64,000 nucleotides of DNA from Corynebacterium mastitidis DSM 44356 (GCF_000375365.1 NZ_AQXB01000001.1:62001-126000), one strand, 5' to 3'. Shown: positions 20,892 to 31,282, numbered from the stretch's first letter. The notes: a model not told the origin generated them from the letters alone. A program made the numbers and translations.

Positions 20892-23750
20892 TTAGGCCTC
20901 GCGCGGCACCTCGACCATCTCGTAGACCTGGATCTGATCGCCCACCGCGATGTCCGGGTACGAGAGCACCATACCGCACTCGTAGCCCGCCGACACCTCG
21001 GTGGCGTCGTCCTTGCCACGGCGCAGGGACTCGATGGTGGTGCTGTCCGCGATCACGTTGCCGTCGCGCACCAGGCGCGCCTTGGCGTTGCGGCGGACCT
21101 TGCCCGACTCCACCATGCAGCCCGCGATCAGGCCCACGGCGGAGGCCTTGAAGATCTGGCGGATCTCCGCGGAGCCGACCTCGCGCTCCTCGTAGATGGG
21201 CTTGAGCATGCCCTTGAGGGCGGACTCGACCTCGTCGATGGCCTGGTAGATCACCGTGTAGTAACGGATGTCCACGCCCTCGGCGTTGGCCTCCTCCGTG
21301 GCCTTGCCCTCGGAGCGGACGTTGAACGCGATGATGATCGCGTCCGACGCCGCCGCCAGCGTCACGTTGGTCTGCGTGACGGCGCCCACGCCGCGGTCGA
21401 TGATGTTGAGCTGCACCTCATCGTCCACCTCGATCTTGAGCAGGGCGTCCTCCAGGGCCTCCACCGAACCGGCGTTATCGCCCTTGAGGATGAGGTTGAG
21501 GGTGGAGTGCTCCTTGAGCACCTCGTCCAGATCCTCCAGGGAGACGCGCTTGCGCTTGCGGGCGGCCTCCGCGCTGCGGCGGCGGGCGTCGCGCTGGTTG
21601 GCGATCTGGCGCGCCACGCGGTCGTCCTCCACCACCAGCAGGTTGTCGCCGGCGCCGGGCACGCCGTTGAGGCCCTGCACCTGCACCGGGCGGGAGGGAC
21701 CGGCCTCCTCGACGTCCTCGCCGTACTCGTCCACCATGCGGCGCACGCGACCGTAGGTATCGCCCACCACGATGGAATCGCCCACGCGGAGGGTACCGCG
21801 CTGCACGATCACCGAGGCCACCGGGCCGCGACCGCGATCCAGGTGCGCCTCGATGGAGGTGCCCTGCGCGTCCATCTCCGGGTTGGCCCGCAGGTCCAGC
21901 GCGGCATCCGCCGTGAGCAACACGGCCTCCAGCAGGGACTCGATGTTCTGCCCCTGGCGGGCGGAGATGTCCACGAACATCGTGTCTCCGCCGTACTCCT
22001 CGGGCACCAGGCCGTACTCGGTGAGCTGGCCTCGGATCTTCTCCGGCTGCGCCTCCGGCTTATCGATCTTGTTCACCGCCACCACGATCGGCACGTCGGC
22101 CGCCTTGGCGTGGTTGATCGCCTCCACCGTCTGCGGCATCACGCCGTCGTCCGCGGCCACCACCAGGATGGCGATGTCCGTGGACTTCGCGCCACGGGCA
22201 CGCATGGCCGTGAAGGCCTCGTGACCCGGGGTGTCGATGAAGGTGATCGTGCGATCGCCGCCCTCGGCCTCCACGTTGACCTGGTACGCGCCGATGCCCT
22301 GCGTGATGCCGCCGGCCTCGCGCCCGCCCACGTTCGCGTTGCGGATGGTATCCAGCAGGCGGGTCTTACCGTGATCCACGTGGCCCATGACCGTGACCAC
22401 CGGGGGACGCTGGGCGAGGTCCTCCTCGCCGCCCTCGTCCTCACCGAACTGCAGGTCAAAGGACTCCAGCAGCTCGCGGTCCTCGTCCTCGGGGGAGACG
22501 ACCTCGACCGTGTAGTTCATCTCCTCGCCCAGGAGCTTCAGGGTCTCCTCCGACACCGAGGCGGTGGCCGTGACCATCTCGCCCAGGTTAAAGAGGGCCT
22601 GCACCAGCGACGAGGCGTCGGTGCCGATCTTCTCCGCGAAGTCCGAGAGCGAGGCGCCCCGGCGCAGCCGCAGCTTCTTGCCGCCGCCGTCCGGCAGATG
22701 CACGCCGCCGATGACGTTCGGCGCCTTCATCGCCTCGAACTCGTTGCGCTTCTGCCGCTTGGACTTGCGACCCCTGCGCGGTGCGCCGCCCGGACGCCCG
22801 AAGGCACCGGCCGTGCCGCCGCGACGCCCGCCGCGACCGCCACGGAACCCGCCGCCGGCCGGACCGCTGCCGCGGTTGTTGCCGCCGCGACCCCCGCGAC
22901 CCCCGTTGGAGGAGGTGGCGGGCATCTGGTTCGGGTTCGGGTGCGCGGGCATCATCGCCGGGGTCGGGGCCTTGCCCGATCCGCCCGGACGCGGGGAGCC
23001 GCCGGAGCGCTTGGCCTGCTGGCCGGGGCGCGGTGCCCCGCCGCGATGGCCCGCGCTGCCGCCGGGACGCGGCGCGGGGCGATCGTTGCCGCCCGTGGAG
23101 AACGGGTTGTTGGCCACGCGGGGCGCACGCCCGCCCGGCTTCGGGCCGGGCTTGGGCATGGAGCGCGGCGTCGGGCGGTCCCCGCCCTGCTTGGCGCGCT
23201 GCTGCCCCGGCTTGGGCATGGCCTGACCGGCCTGGTTCTGCCCCGTCTGGCCGGGCTTGGGCGCGGCGGGCTTCTTCGCCGCCGGACCCGGCTTCGGCCC
23301 CGGCTTGGCCGCCTGGGCGCCTCGGGCGCCCTGAGCCGCCTGCCCGCCCTGGGCGGACTGGAAGGCCGGACCTGCCTGGTTCTGAGCGGCCTGGCCGGGC
23401 TTGGGCGCGGCGGGCTTCTTCGCCGCCGGACCCGGCTTCGGGCCGGGCTTGGCGGGCGCGGGCTGCTGCGCGGCGGCCCCCTGCCCCGGCTTCGGCGCCG
23501 CGGGCTTCTTCGCCGCCGGACCCGGCTTCGGCCCCGGCTTGGCGGCGGGCTTGCCCTGGCCCGCGGGCGCGGCCCCGGCGTCGCCGGAGGCGGCCTCGTA
23601 ATGAGCGCGCATCTTCTTGACCACCGGGGGTTCGATGGTGGAGGAGGCAGTCTTGACGAACTCGCCCTGCTCCTTGAGCGTGGCGAGCAATTCCTTACTG
23701 GTAATACCGAGTTGCTTGGCTAGCTCGTGTACACGTAGCTTTCCGGGCAC
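20892..23750 (-). CDS. infB: Translation initiation factor IF-2
   Basis: 952 residues. IF-2 is the GTPase that brings initiator tRNA to the 30S subunit. An IF2_N motif starts the protein ([20 protein letters not shown]). A long Pro/Gly/Ala/Lys-rich disordered region with tandem repeats follows to about residue 330, then a second IF2_N ([19 protein letters not shown]) and the G domain with GHVDHGKT (G1), DTPGHEAF (G3) and NKID (G4). C-terminal domains end in [22 protein letters not shown]. The GTG start follows AAGGAG. Confidence 0.97.
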   Translation of the reverse strand: MPGKLRVHELAKQLGITSKELLATLKEQGEFVKTASSTIEPPVVKKMRAHYEAASGDAGAAPAGQGKPAAKPGPKPGPAAKKPAAPKPGQGAAAQQPAPAKPGPKPGPAAKKPAAPKPGQAAQNQAGPAFQSAQGGQAAQGARGAQAAKPGPKPGPAAKKPAAPKPGQTGQNQAGQAMPKPGQQRAKQGGDRPTPRSMPKPGPKPGGRAPRVANNPFSTGGNDRPAPRPGGSAGHRGGAPRPGQQAKRSGGSPRPGGSGKAPTPAMMPAHPNPNQMPATSSNGGRGGRGGNNRGSGPAGGGFRGGRGGRRGGTAGAFGRPGGAPRRGRKSKRQKRNEFEAMKAPNVIGGVHLPDGGGKKLRLRRGASLSDFAEKIGTDASSLVQALFNLGEMVTATASVSEETLKLLGEEMNYTVEVVSPEDEDRELLESFDLQFGEDEGGEEDLAQRPPVVTVMGHVDHGKTRLLDTIRNANVGGREAGGITQGIGAYQVNVEAEGGDRTITFIDTPGHEAFTAMRARGAKSTDIAILVVAADDGVMPQTVEAINHAKAADVPIVVAVNKIDKPEAQPEKIRGQLTEYGLVPEEYGGDTMFVDISARQGQNIESLLEAVLLTADAALDLRANPEMDAQGTSIEAHLDRGRGPVASVIVQRGTLRVGDSIVVGDTYGRVRRMVDEYGEDVEEAGPSRPVQVQGLNGVPGAGDNLLVVEDDRVARQIANQRDARRRSAEAARKRKRVSLEDLDEVLKEHSTLNLILKGDNAGSVEALEDALLKIEVDDEVQLNIIDRGVGAVTQTNVTLAAASDAIIIAFNVRSEGKATEEANAEGVDIRYYTVIYQAIDEVESALKGMLKPIYEEREVGSAEIRQIFKASAVGLIAGCMVESGKVRRNAKARLVRDGNVIADSTTIESLRRGKDDATEVSAGYECGMVLSYPDIAVGDQIQVYEMVEVPREA
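23247..23540 (-). repeat. Tandem 60-bp coding repeats in infB
   Basis: A 20-residue unit ([13 protein letters not shown]... ending APKPGQ) occurs three times without change at infB residues 71-90, 101-120 and 149-168, encoded by near-identical DNA. The region lies in the disordered N-terminal linker and could vary in copy number between strains. Confidence 0.85.
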
Positions 23751-23866
23751 TTCTCTCCTTAGCTGTTTGTGCTAGGAACCGAGGAAGTACCCGCTTACCG
23801 CAGGGAACCCGTCAGTTCCTAGACGCGTTTCTTGACGTTCATCGCTGATGCTTCATCGTGTGCTCA

Positions 23867-24196
23867 TCAGTGTTCGGTCTTCTTTCCTTGTTTCCGTTCC
23901 GTTCCGCGAACCCCGGGCGACGCCGCGAGGCGTTCCAGGAAGGCGCGAACTTCACTCGTGTCCGTATCCACGGGCACCTTCAGCGCGCGCGGAATAGCGC
24001 GGCGCTTCTCAGCAAGCTCCAATGCCGCAAGGTCCGGGGTGATCCACGCGCCGCGCCCAGGGGCTGTGCGGTGCGGATCGGGAACGATCCGCCGCCCGCC
24101 CTGGGGGCACACGACCATGCGCAGTAACTCAGAATCGGGGTGACGCCGCCGGGTGGCAACGCAGGTGCGGATTGGCCTTGTTCGCGTCAATCCCAT
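23867..24196 (-). CDS. YlxR/DUF448 family RNA-binding protein
   Basis: 109 residues, matching YlxR: RPIRTCVATRRRHPDSELLRMVV with the usual R-x-C motif, then GRGAWITPDLAALELAEKRR and ALKV. YlxR is a small nucleic-acid-binding protein normally encoded between nusA and infB. Here infB is directly downstream, but nusA is about 4.6 kb upstream, beyond an insertion. ATG 24196 is almost on top of AAAGGG; a TTG two codons on (24190) has better spacing, so the start is uncertain. Confidence 0.88.
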   Translation of the reverse strand: MGLTRTRPIRTCVATRRRHPDSELLRMVVCPQGGRRIVPDPHRTAPGRGAWITPDLAALELAEKRRAIPRALKVPVDTDTSEVRAFLERLAASPGVRGTERKQGKKTEH

Positions 24197-24411
24197 CCCT
24201 TTCGCCTGATTCTTCCATGCACAACCGGACCCCGTAGGTACCAGGGCCGGGATACAGTGTACGCGACGATGGGGGGAAACTGTAGTTAGGCGGCTCTTTC
24301 CCTCGCCGCTCCCCGGCCGTCCTCCGCCCTGGGACGCTACCGCCCCCGGTGCCCCAGGTAGGCTCTTCTCGACCACGGCGGCCGAGGGCCGCCCCGGGCC
24401 ACCTCAAGAAC

Positions 24412-24445
24412 GAACCCCACGGCGAGGCACATCGCCGTGGGGTTC
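24412..24445 (-). terminator. Hairpin terminator after the small secreted protein gene
   Basis: Perfect 14-bp stem (GAACCCCACGGCGA with TCGCCGTGGGGTTC, 6-nt loop) 20 nt after the stop at 24465. Only a weak T-rich stretch follows on the minus strand. Confidence 0.65.
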
Positions 24446-24464
24446 CACCATGAACATGCGCGAA

Positions 24465-24773
24465 CTACTTGACGATCGCGTCCTGCTTGATCCAGAAGCG
24501 ACCCTGATCGTCCTTGTAGATCGTGTCCCCGGACTCGGCGGTCTCAAACTCGTTGACCTTGAGCTCCCGCAGGTCGCGCGTCTCGATCTCGGGCTGCACG
24601 AACTCACCACCGGCGAACCACTCCTGGAAGGCCGCCACCGAGGTGGAGGACCCGGTGAACAGGTGCTCCTCGTAACCGGCTGCGCTCTCCTCCGCAGAGG
24701 CGGCGGAGGCCACGCCGAGGGCCATCACGGAGGCGCAGGCGGCGGCGATGCCGCCGCGAATGAACTTAGACAT
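24465..24773 (-). CDS. Small secreted protein of unknown function
   Basis: 102 residues. A Sec signal peptide is clear: basic MSKFIRGG, a hydrophobic core IAAACASVMALGVASA, and an A-x-A cleavage site near ASAEES. The mature part (about 75 residues) is acidic with no cysteines and no family I recognise. It has its own terminator and GGAGT/AAGGA ribosome sites. It lies at the left of the insertion that separates ylxR from nusA. Confidence 0.75.
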   Translation of the reverse strand: MSKFIRGGIAAACASVMALGVASAASAEESAAGYEEHLFTGSSTSVAAFQEWFAGGEFVQPEIETRDLRELKVNEFETAESGDTIYKDDQGRFWIKQDAIVK

Positions 24774-25117
24774 ATTCCTTCACTCCTATCAATCATCGGA
24801 GATATGTTGATATCGAAGATAAAAAGCGGCACGGGGACTGTCAACCCCCTCATGAGGCCGGGTACCCTCGGCCGATACCCCCGCCACCGGGGCTCCGGGG
24901 GAGGATATGCAGGGCCCTCCGGCGACACCCAGCGGACAACAACCCCTCCACCGCACAGCCCTTACCTTCCCCTCCTCTACCAGCCTCCGATTCACCACAG
25001 TGCCCTTATTTTAAGTACAAGGCGACCCACACCCCACCCCCTGCCATGTGGCACATTCCCACGCGATAGCAATAGGATTCACAGTAAAGCGTGCCCAATA
25101 GACAAACGGAGGTAACC
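24774..25117. other. Divergent intergenic region without a gene
   Basis: 344 nt between the divergently transcribed secreted-protein and lipoprotein genes. It is partly AT-rich (around 24786-24835 and 25000-25090), as expected for two promoters. I find no supported ORF, RNA or strong hairpin in it. Confidence 0.6.
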
Positions 25118-25783
25118 GTGCCCACCCGAAAGCCGCAAGGCGCACTCGCCCTGCTCGCCGGTACCCTACTGCTTACCGCATGCAGCCCCGGGGACACCGA
25201 AACCACCCCCACCACCAGCGCCACCGCGGCGGCCACGACGACGAGCAGCGCCGCGACCACCACCGCCACGCCCCGCCCGGAGGAGGAACCAGGGGCCACC
25301 GCCGACGCGCCGACCGGCGAGAGCACCAGCCCGGGCGAGCAGGGGGCGGCCCCACGGGGACGCGCCGTGATACCGGCCGATCCCGCCGCACCCGCCACGC
25401 CCATCGCTGGGCCCCTCGGTGACACCACCGCAGTGCAACCCCAGGCTCCGGCGGCGGAGCAGCCCGAGGCGGAACAGCTCGTACACCCCATTCCCGCACC
25501 GCAGCCCGCGCCCGCCCCGGCCCCTGTTCCGCAGCAACAGCACACCCCGGCACCCGCCCCTCCCGCCGCAGCGCCCGCTGTTGCGCCGAACCCCGCCCCC
25601 GCACCCGAGGAGGTGCCGGTCGAGTGCATCCACATCCCCGCCCGCGACGGGGACACGCCCCCGCAGTTCCCCGCCACCTGCCCCACCACCATCCCGGCGG
25701 ACCTCAGCGACCCCAACGGGCACGAGGCCAGCGCCCGGCAGCGCAACATGACCGCCGAACCGACCGTTCCAGCAGAGCAATAG
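25118..25783 (+). CDS. Proline/alanine/threonine-rich lipoprotein
   Basis: 221 residues from GTG 25118, placed 5 nt after GGAGG (25108-25112). The signal peptide ends in a lipobox (GTLLLTAC), so it should be lipid-anchored on the outer face of the membrane. Residues 25-160 are low-complexity Thr/Ala/Pro/Glu, a wall-spanning stalk by composition. The C-terminal ~60 residues (ECIHIPARDGDTPPQFPATCPTT) contain two cysteines and may form a small disulfide-bonded head. Function unknown. Confidence 0.75.
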   Translation: MPTRKPQGALALLAGTLLLTACSPGDTETTPTTSATAAATTTSSAATTTATPRPEEEPGATADAPTGESTSPGEQGAAPRGRAVIPADPAAPATPIAGPLGDTTAVQPQAPAAEQPEAEQLVHPIPAPQPAPAPAPVPQQQHTPAPAPPAAAPAVAPNPAPAPEEVPVECIHIPARDGDTPPQFPATCPTTIPADLSDPNGHEASARQRNMTAEPTVPAEQ

Positions 25784-25817
25784 CACAGCACACTACCTCA
25801 CCTAGGAAAGATTAACC

Positions 25818-27506
25818 GTGAGCCAGACTTATAACGTTTCCCCAAAAGGGAGAAAATTTGATATTGAATTGGCAGGGACGTTCGCATATAAGCGAAATAT
25901 ATCCCTCCTCATTAAAGAAAAGAAAATTAAAGAGTACGAGGAGGAATTTGTTGAGGTTGATCTGGTTTTAGAGCCCGATAATCCCCACGGGGACCGTGGT
26001 CATGCCATCTCCGTTCGATGGAAGGACCGTATAATCGGTTATCTTCCACAAGAAGAGGCTCATGATTACTGGCAGTTAGGCCGACTCGTTGCCAGTGGAA
26101 TTACCCCTACTGCCAATTGTCGGGTTTGGTACCGTCAAGACGAGAGGAATAAAATCCATTCATGGATTAGACTCTCGCTCAAATCTCCACACCTCCTTTT
26201 CCCCCTGAACGACCCGCCATATGGGGACTATGCGGTTCTTCCAGACGTTTCCCGAATCCAAGTAACAAAGGAATCGGACCACCTTAACACCCTCCTTGAC
26301 CATCTCCCACCAAGCGGGTATGGCCTACTTATTACAACCCTGCACGCCTTTGAGGGCGGCGTGCGGAAGAAATTTCCCCTGGTTGAAGTTCGTATTGACG
26401 GGGAGCGGGTAGGGGAATTGACACGCGGAATGAGCGAGAAAATCGTTCCCGTAGTGAGACATTTCAATGATCTTGGCGCAGATGCCGTAGCCCTGGCGAT
26501 CATTAAGGGCTCCTCTGTCGCTATCGAGTTGGTTCTCAGCGCAGCAAAAGCGCATGAACTATCGGAAGAGCACCTGATAGTTCCCGACACCCCGCCCCTT
26601 CCCAGGCTTGTGAACTATGAGGCTGACCCCGATTTTTACGATATCCCCGACGCTTATCAGGGGATAACCAAAAAGAAAGCCATAACGGCCATAAATAAGA
26701 TTGCCGAAAAAATGGAAAAAGGTAATGATGCCGAACCTCACACAGTAGAGAAAGCGGTAGAACTTACTCGATCTGCACCATCAGCACCAAAGTCTCCCCC
26801 TCAACCCGTCCATACTCCCTCAGAGCCGAAAATTACGACACCACCCACGCCTCAACACGAACCAGAGTCCACTCCACCAGAGCCGGAATCCTCTACATGG
26901 GAGTGGCCTATAACCGCGCAAGCCCAGCGGAAATCCGCACCTAAGCGGCAAATTAAAAGCCCAGCGCAACCCACCTCTACCCCAGGTTCCCCACAGGTCC
27001 AGGAGGCTCCACCGCGCCCCCCAAAGCAAGAAGCAGCGCAAGTGGAACGCTCAGCCACACCTCCGATAAAGAGTAAAACTTCCGAGAAGGAAGAACTTAC
27101 ACCTGAGTCCGTCAGAATCCTGGTCAATGCGTTCCTGTGGAGTGGAATTTTCGTAGGCGTGCTTTTGGCTTTCATCGGGGCAATATTGCTAGGCAACTCG
27201 CCGCTCTTTAGCCTTGGCTGGGTCATGATCGCGCTAAGCCATTTCGTTGGCTGCGGCTGGATTTTGCGGTGCCGAACCAAGGATCACGAAGATCGCAAAA
27301 GGGTACAGAAACACAATCGTCAGAATAATGAACTTTCTAAAGTTCTCGGTAACAAAGACGAAATAATACGCTCTGACCTTACCCCACTTCCTGAACCAGA
27401 AAAAACTCCACGTCATTGGGCAGCACTAATCGCTATCTCAATGGGCCTAGCTTTCCTCGGGTTTGTGTTTGTCGGAATAGGTGTCCCATCGCCCACGACT
27501 GGGTAA
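25818..27506 (+). CDS. HIRAN-like domain membrane protein, lower GC than its surroundings
   Basis: 562 residues. The N-terminal ~90 residues fit a HIRAN-type pattern: ELAGTFAYKRNIS, LVLEPDNPHGDRGHAISVRW, IIGYLPQEEAHDYW. HIRAN domains bind nucleic-acid ends in several repair and phage proteins. A second alpha/beta region (about 165-255) contains LVEVRIDGERVGELTRGMSE. A Pro/Ser/Thr-rich linker (about 310-425) leads to hydrophobic segments near 435-480 and a last one at about 540-558. GC is near half by eye, clearly below the flanks, which suggests acquisition. GTG start after AGGAAAG. Function unknown. Confidence 0.7.
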   Translation: MSQTYNVSPKGRKFDIELAGTFAYKRNISLLIKEKKIKEYEEEFVEVDLVLEPDNPHGDRGHAISVRWKDRIIGYLPQEEAHDYWQLGRLVASGITPTANCRVWYRQDERNKIHSWIRLSLKSPHLLFPLNDPPYGDYAVLPDVSRIQVTKESDHLNTLLDHLPPSGYGLLITTLHAFEGGVRKKFPLVEVRIDGERVGELTRGMSEKIVPVVRHFNDLGADAVALAIIKGSSVAIELVLSAAKAHELSEEHLIVPDTPPLPRLVNYEADPDFYDIPDAYQGITKKKAITAINKIAEKMEKGNDAEPHTVEKAVELTRSAPSAPKSPPQPVHTPSEPKITTPPTPQHEPESTPPEPESSTWEWPITAQAQRKSAPKRQIKSPAQPTSTPGSPQVQEAPPRPPKQEAAQVERSATPPIKSKTSEKEELTPESVRILVNAFLWSGIFVGVLLAFIGAILLGNSPLFSLGWVMIALSHFVGCGWILRCRTKDHEDRKRVQKHNRQNNELSKVLGNKDEIIRSDLTPLPEPEKTPRHWAALIAISMGLAFLGFVFVGIGVPSPTTG

Positions 27507-27631
27507 TCCAACACATTGAAAAGAGCAAGGCGACCGCCCCGCGCATGAGAATGCCCCCGCAGTCCATCACTACTGCGGGGGCTGACCCATCTCTCCACCA
27601 GATACCACGAGAAAGGCACCCTAAAAATATC

Positions 27632-28827
27632 ATGGCCCAGAAGAAAAAGACCGCTGCGGGCGCAACCCGGTGGGTAGGCCGCTACCGCGACCACCAGGGC
27701 AAAGAGCACTCCAAGAGCTTCAGCACGCAACGCGAGGCGAAAGCCTGGGAGGCGGAGCAGCAGCGCGCCATGCGGCGCGGGGAGTGGATAGACCCTGCTA
27801 CTCACAAGACCACTGTCGCGGAGGCTTTAGAGCGTTGGGCTACTCGTCCGAGCCTCCGTGATACCAGCAAGACTGTCTACAGCACCGTAGCGGCCAACCT
27901 TGGCCCCATCGCAGACATCCCCCTTGTGGCGCTTCGCAGACGTGACGTAGATGATTGGGCGGCCATACTCACCAAGGCTCGCCCGTGGAAAGGAGGAAGG
28001 AGCATCACGGACAGCACACAAGGCGGTGGGTGCTCATCGTCTCTGCGGCCCTAAGCCTCGCTGTCGAGGACGGGCTGATGGCGCGCAACCCTATACGCGC
28101 TCCCCGAGCAAAGGCTTCGCGGAGTATATCCCGCGCTCAGATCCCCACCAGTGGGCAAATCTCGGCCCTGGTGGAGCAACTGGAGGTAGGCGGCGCGGAG
28201 TACATCGAGAAGGGGTCCATCCATACCCAGAAGCCGCGTCCTGACGTGGCTGACATGGTGCGCACGGCGGTGGGTACCGGTATGCGTGTCTCGGAGCTGT
28301 GTGGGCTGCGGGTTCAAGATGTGGATTTTCTGCGGCGGGTAGTGCGTGTGGAGTGGCAGGCTACTCCGAATGGGCAGGAGCTGCGTCCGCTAAAGACTCG
28401 GGCTTCTCGGAGGGAGATTGCCGTGGCCGATGATCTGCTAGAGGTGCTGGATCGGTGGTGTGTGGGGCAGTCCCCTACGGATCGGGTATTTAGGCGGGCT
28501 GATGGAGCTCCGCTGGGGCATACCCGCGCCGGAGAGGCACTGAGGGTCGCCGCGCAGGGCCTTGGGCTGTCGTTCACGTTCCACTCGCTGCGGCACTACT
28601 ACGCCTCCCTGCTGATTGATAGCGGGGTTTCGGTGGTGGGTGTGCAGCACGCTTTGGGCCATGAGTCCGCGGCGATGACGCTGGAGGTCTATACGCACCT
28701 TTGGCCGGGTGCCGAGGATCAAACTCGTGCGACTATTTCCGGAGCGGTTTCTCGTGCGGGATTTTTGCGGGATCGCAGCCCCTCCCCCTCCGGGGGCATT
28801 TCTATTTCCGCAGTTCAATCGGGGTAA
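27632..28827 (+). pseudogene. Phage-type tyrosine recombinase (integrase), frameshifted
   Basis: The N-terminal part reads MAQKKKTAAGATRWVGRYRD and continues as an AP2-like arm and core-binding region to about 28015. The catalytic half continues in another frame from RRWVLIVSAALSLAVEDGL. The frame change falls in a CACACA tract at 28015-28020; removing one CA unit joins both parts. The catalytic domain is otherwise intact: [44 protein letters not shown] with the Tyr. It ends 10 nt from the convergent nusA stop, marking the right side of the insertion. Probably inactive unless frameshifting or a base-call error explains the break. Confidence 0.85.
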
Positions 28828-28837
28828 AGGTGGCGCT

Positions 28838-29836
28838 TTACTCCGCGTCCGAGTGGATGTCGATCTTCCAGCCCGTGAGCCGCGCCGCCAGGCGGGCGTT
28901 CTGCCCCTCCTTGCCGATGGCCAGGGAGAGCTGGTAGTCCGGCACCACCACGCGCGCGGACTGCTCCTCGGCGTCGAGGATCTCCACGCGCACCACCTTG
29001 GACGGGGAGAGCGCGTTGGCCACGAACTTCTTGGGGTCCGGGGAGTAGTCGATGATGTCGATCTTCTCCCCTCCCAGGGCCTCCATGATGTTGCGCACGC
29101 GCTGCCCGCGCGGCCCGATGCAGGCGCCCTTGGCGTTGAGCCCCTTGGAGCGGGCCTTGACCGCCACCTTGGAGCGGTGCCCGGCCTCGCGCGCGATGCC
29201 CACGATCTCCACGGAGCCCTCCACGATCTCCGGGACCTCGAGCTCAAAGAGACCTCGGACGAGTTCCGGGTGCGTGCGCGAGAGGTTGATCTGGAGGTTG
29301 CGCGGGCCTCGGTTCACGCCCACCACGTAGGCCTTCACGCGGTCGCCGTGGGTGAGCTTTTCGCCGGGGAGCTGCTCTGCGGGCAGCAGGATGCCGTCCT
29401 GGGAGTCCAGCTCGGTGCCCAGCTCCACCACCACGATGCCCTTCTGGTTAGCGTAGGCGTCGCGCTGCACCACGCCAGAGACCACGGTGCCCTGAATCTG
29501 CTGGTAGTTGCCGTAGGCCACGCCGGTCTCGGCCTCGCGCAGGCGTCGGATCAGGGAGGTGCGCACGGCGGGGGCGGCCACGCCCGCAAAGCCCTCGGGG
29601 GTGTCGTCGTACTCGGAGGAGACGGTGCCGTCCTCCTCGTATTCGGTGACGATGACGGTGACCGCGCCGGTGGTGGCGTCGATGTCCACGCGGGCGCGCT
29701 CGGTGTCGCTGGGCTCGGTCCCGCGATAGGCGCGGTAGGCCCCGAGCAACGCCTCGGCAACGGTGCGGAGGAGGTCGTCTACCTCGATGCCCCGGTCGTT
29801 CTCGATCGCCTTGAGCGCGCCCAGATCAATATTCAC
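28838..29836 (-). CDS. nusA: Transcription termination/antitermination protein NusA
   Basis: 332 residues, short as in other actinobacteria. The N-terminal RNAP-binding domain ([21 protein letters not shown]) is followed by an S1 domain ([21 protein letters not shown]) and two KH domains ([23 protein letters not shown] and [23 protein letters not shown]). I chose GTG 29836, 7 nt from GGAGG, overlapping the rimP stop by 4 nt (GTGA). The usual downstream genes ylxR-infB are displaced by the insertion. Confidence 0.95.
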   Translation of the reverse strand: MNIDLGALKAIENDRGIEVDDLLRTVAEALLGAYRAYRGTEPSDTERARVDIDATTGAVTVIVTEYEEDGTVSSEYDDTPEGFAGVAAPAVRTSLIRRLREAETGVAYGNYQQIQGTVVSGVVQRDAYANQKGIVVVELGTELDSQDGILLPAEQLPGEKLTHGDRVKAYVVGVNRGPRNLQINLSRTHPELVRGLFELEVPEIVEGSVEIVGIAREAGHRSKVAVKARSKGLNAKGACIGPRGQRVRNIMEALGGEKIDIIDYSPDPKKFVANALSPSKVVRVEILDAEEQSARVVVPDYQLSLAIGKEGQNARLAARLTGWKIDIHSDAE

Positions 29837-30414
29837 TTGTTCTCCTCCTGCCACCGCGTGGCGTCCTCGAATGAAAGCTCGGTGAGCGCCGTCTGCTCCG
29901 ACGGCGGCTGTGCGAACTCAATTTGTACCACCGCCGTGAGTTCCTGATCCAATCGCAGCCGCTCGACCCGCAGCCTCTTGTCCCGCTTGCGCACCAGGAT
30001 CACCTCGGACTCGTCCTCGGAGAGCGCGCCGATGCGCCCCTCTCGCTCCTCGGCAGCACCATCCGACCCCTCAGAGCCGCCCTCAGCGCCCTCCGCGCCG
30101 CGCACCCGCACCAGGCGGTGCCGGTTGCGCCGCCAGTGTCGCGGCGCGCTCAAGGGGGTGTCCACGCCGGGGGTGCTGACCTCAAGCGTGTAGCCGGGGC
30201 CAAAGCTGCACTCCCCGGCCTCCTCGGCGGCGTCGAGAACCCCCGAGAGCTCGTTGGAGATGGCCTCCAGGGCGTCGGAATCGGCGTCCACCAGCACCGC
30301 CACCAGGGACTTCTTGCCCGCGCGATTGATCCGCACGCCCTCCAGGGGGTATCCGTGCGCCTCCACCACGGGGCGGGACAACTCGATAATTTGCTCAGCG
30401 CTTGGGAATGGCAT
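29833..30414 (-). CDS. rimP: Ribosome maturation factor RimP
   Basis: 193 residues; RimP acts in 30S subunit assembly. It shows [42 protein letters not shown] and [24 protein letters not shown] split over adjoining parts. An unusual Gly/Glu/Ser-rich insertion (about 105-125) lies in the C-terminal SH3-like domain. It starts the rimP-nusA operon and is divergent from the DUF4439 lipoprotein. Confidence 0.93.
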   Translation of the reverse strand: MPFPSAEQIIELSRPVVEAHGYPLEGVRINRAGKKSLVAVLVDADSDALEAISNELSGVLDAAEEAGECSFGPGYTLEVSTPGVDTPLSAPRHWRRNRHRLVRVRGAEGAEGGSEGSDGAAEEREGRIGALSEDESEVILVRKRDKRLRVERLRLDQELTAVVQIEFAQPPSEQTALTELSFEDATRWQEENK

Positions 30415-30452
30415 GGTCCAAGCCTAGCGCGGGACCGGTATGGTCGATTCAC

Positions 30453-31277
30453 GTGTCTTTCGAGTTTCCCTCCCGCGCCAGCCTCGTCCTCGTTCTTTCC
30501 CTCAGCTCAGCCCCGCTGCTCGGCGGCTGCGAGGTCGATGAGTTCTTCGGCCCGCGCCCCAACGCGGCGGTGAGCGCGCTGGCCGCGGGCGCGCGGGAGG
30601 ACGCCGAGACCCTCGCGGAGACCAACCCGGAGATCTCGGCCCTGCGCGCGGAGCAGGCCGAGACGTTCGACGCCGAGGTGGCCCGGCTCTGCGGCACCCT
30701 GGAGGACGGCTCCACCCCGGCCTCCTGCAAGCAGGACGAGGCTGACTCCGAGCCGCCGGAGACCACGGGGCTGGACCAGATGGTGGCGACCTTTGGCGAG
30801 ATCCCGGAGGAATCCCGGCCCCTGGTGGCGCAGCAGGCCGTGATCCTCGCGGAGGCCGCGGGCAGGGTGGACGTGGCGGCCGCCGCCGAGCAGACCGACC
30901 TCGCCGGGGACCCCGAGGCCGCCGAGGCCGCCCGCGAGGTCCTGCGCCGCGAGCACGCGCTGGCCTACGGGGTGGGGGTGGCCAAGGCCTTCGGGGCCCA
31001 GGGGCTGGGCGATCTCACCGAGGCCATCAACGAGCGCATCGCCGCGCTGACCACGGCGCTGGACCCCACCGGGGACGTCCCCGTGGCCGAGGCGGGCTAC
31101 GAGATCACGGGGACCCAAGCCCCCTCCGATCCCGAGTCCGCCCAGGCCTTCGTGGAGGCCGCCGCTTCCCAGGCGGCGGACGCCTGGCTCTCCGCCGCCG
31201 CCTCCGCGCGCGGGGAGCAGCACGGCTGGCTGCGGCTGGCCATCACCGGGGCCGCCCACGCGGAGCGCTTTCGCTAG
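30453..31277 (+). CDS. DUF4439 family lipoprotein
   Basis: 274 residues from GTG 30453. A signal peptide with lipobox (SSAPLLGGC) puts it on the outer membrane leaflet. The C-terminal ~140 residues form the ferritin-like helical DUF4439 domain (LRREHALAYGVGVAKAFGAQG and AASQAADAWLSAAASARGEQH in the expected order). Role unknown; it is conserved next to rimP/proS in corynebacteria. No Shine-Dalgarno is seen, and TATGGT lies just upstream, so the transcript may be leaderless. Confidence 0.8.
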   Translation: MSFEFPSRASLVLVLSLSSAPLLGGCEVDEFFGPRPNAAVSALAAGAREDAETLAETNPEISALRAEQAETFDAEVARLCGTLEDGSTPASCKQDEADSEPPETTGLDQMVATFGEIPEESRPLVAQQAVILAEAAGRVDVAAAAEQTDLAGDPEAAEAAREVLRREHALAYGVGVAKAFGAQGLGDLTEAINERIAALTTALDPTGDVPVAEAGYEITGTQAPSDPESAQAFVEAAASQAADAWLSAAASARGEQHGWLRLAITGAAHAERFR

Positions 31278-31282
31278 ACCCC

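Noticed and set aside
24774..25117. Possible left attachment site of the nusA/ylxR insertion
   Set aside because: I looked for a direct repeat of the 28790-28840 sequence near 24200-25117 and found none convincing.
25006..25791. Gly/Cys/Ser-rich ORF antisense to the proline-rich lipoprotein gene
   Set aside because: A mirror of Ala/Pro-rich codons; the plus strand has a ribosome site, signal peptide and lipobox.
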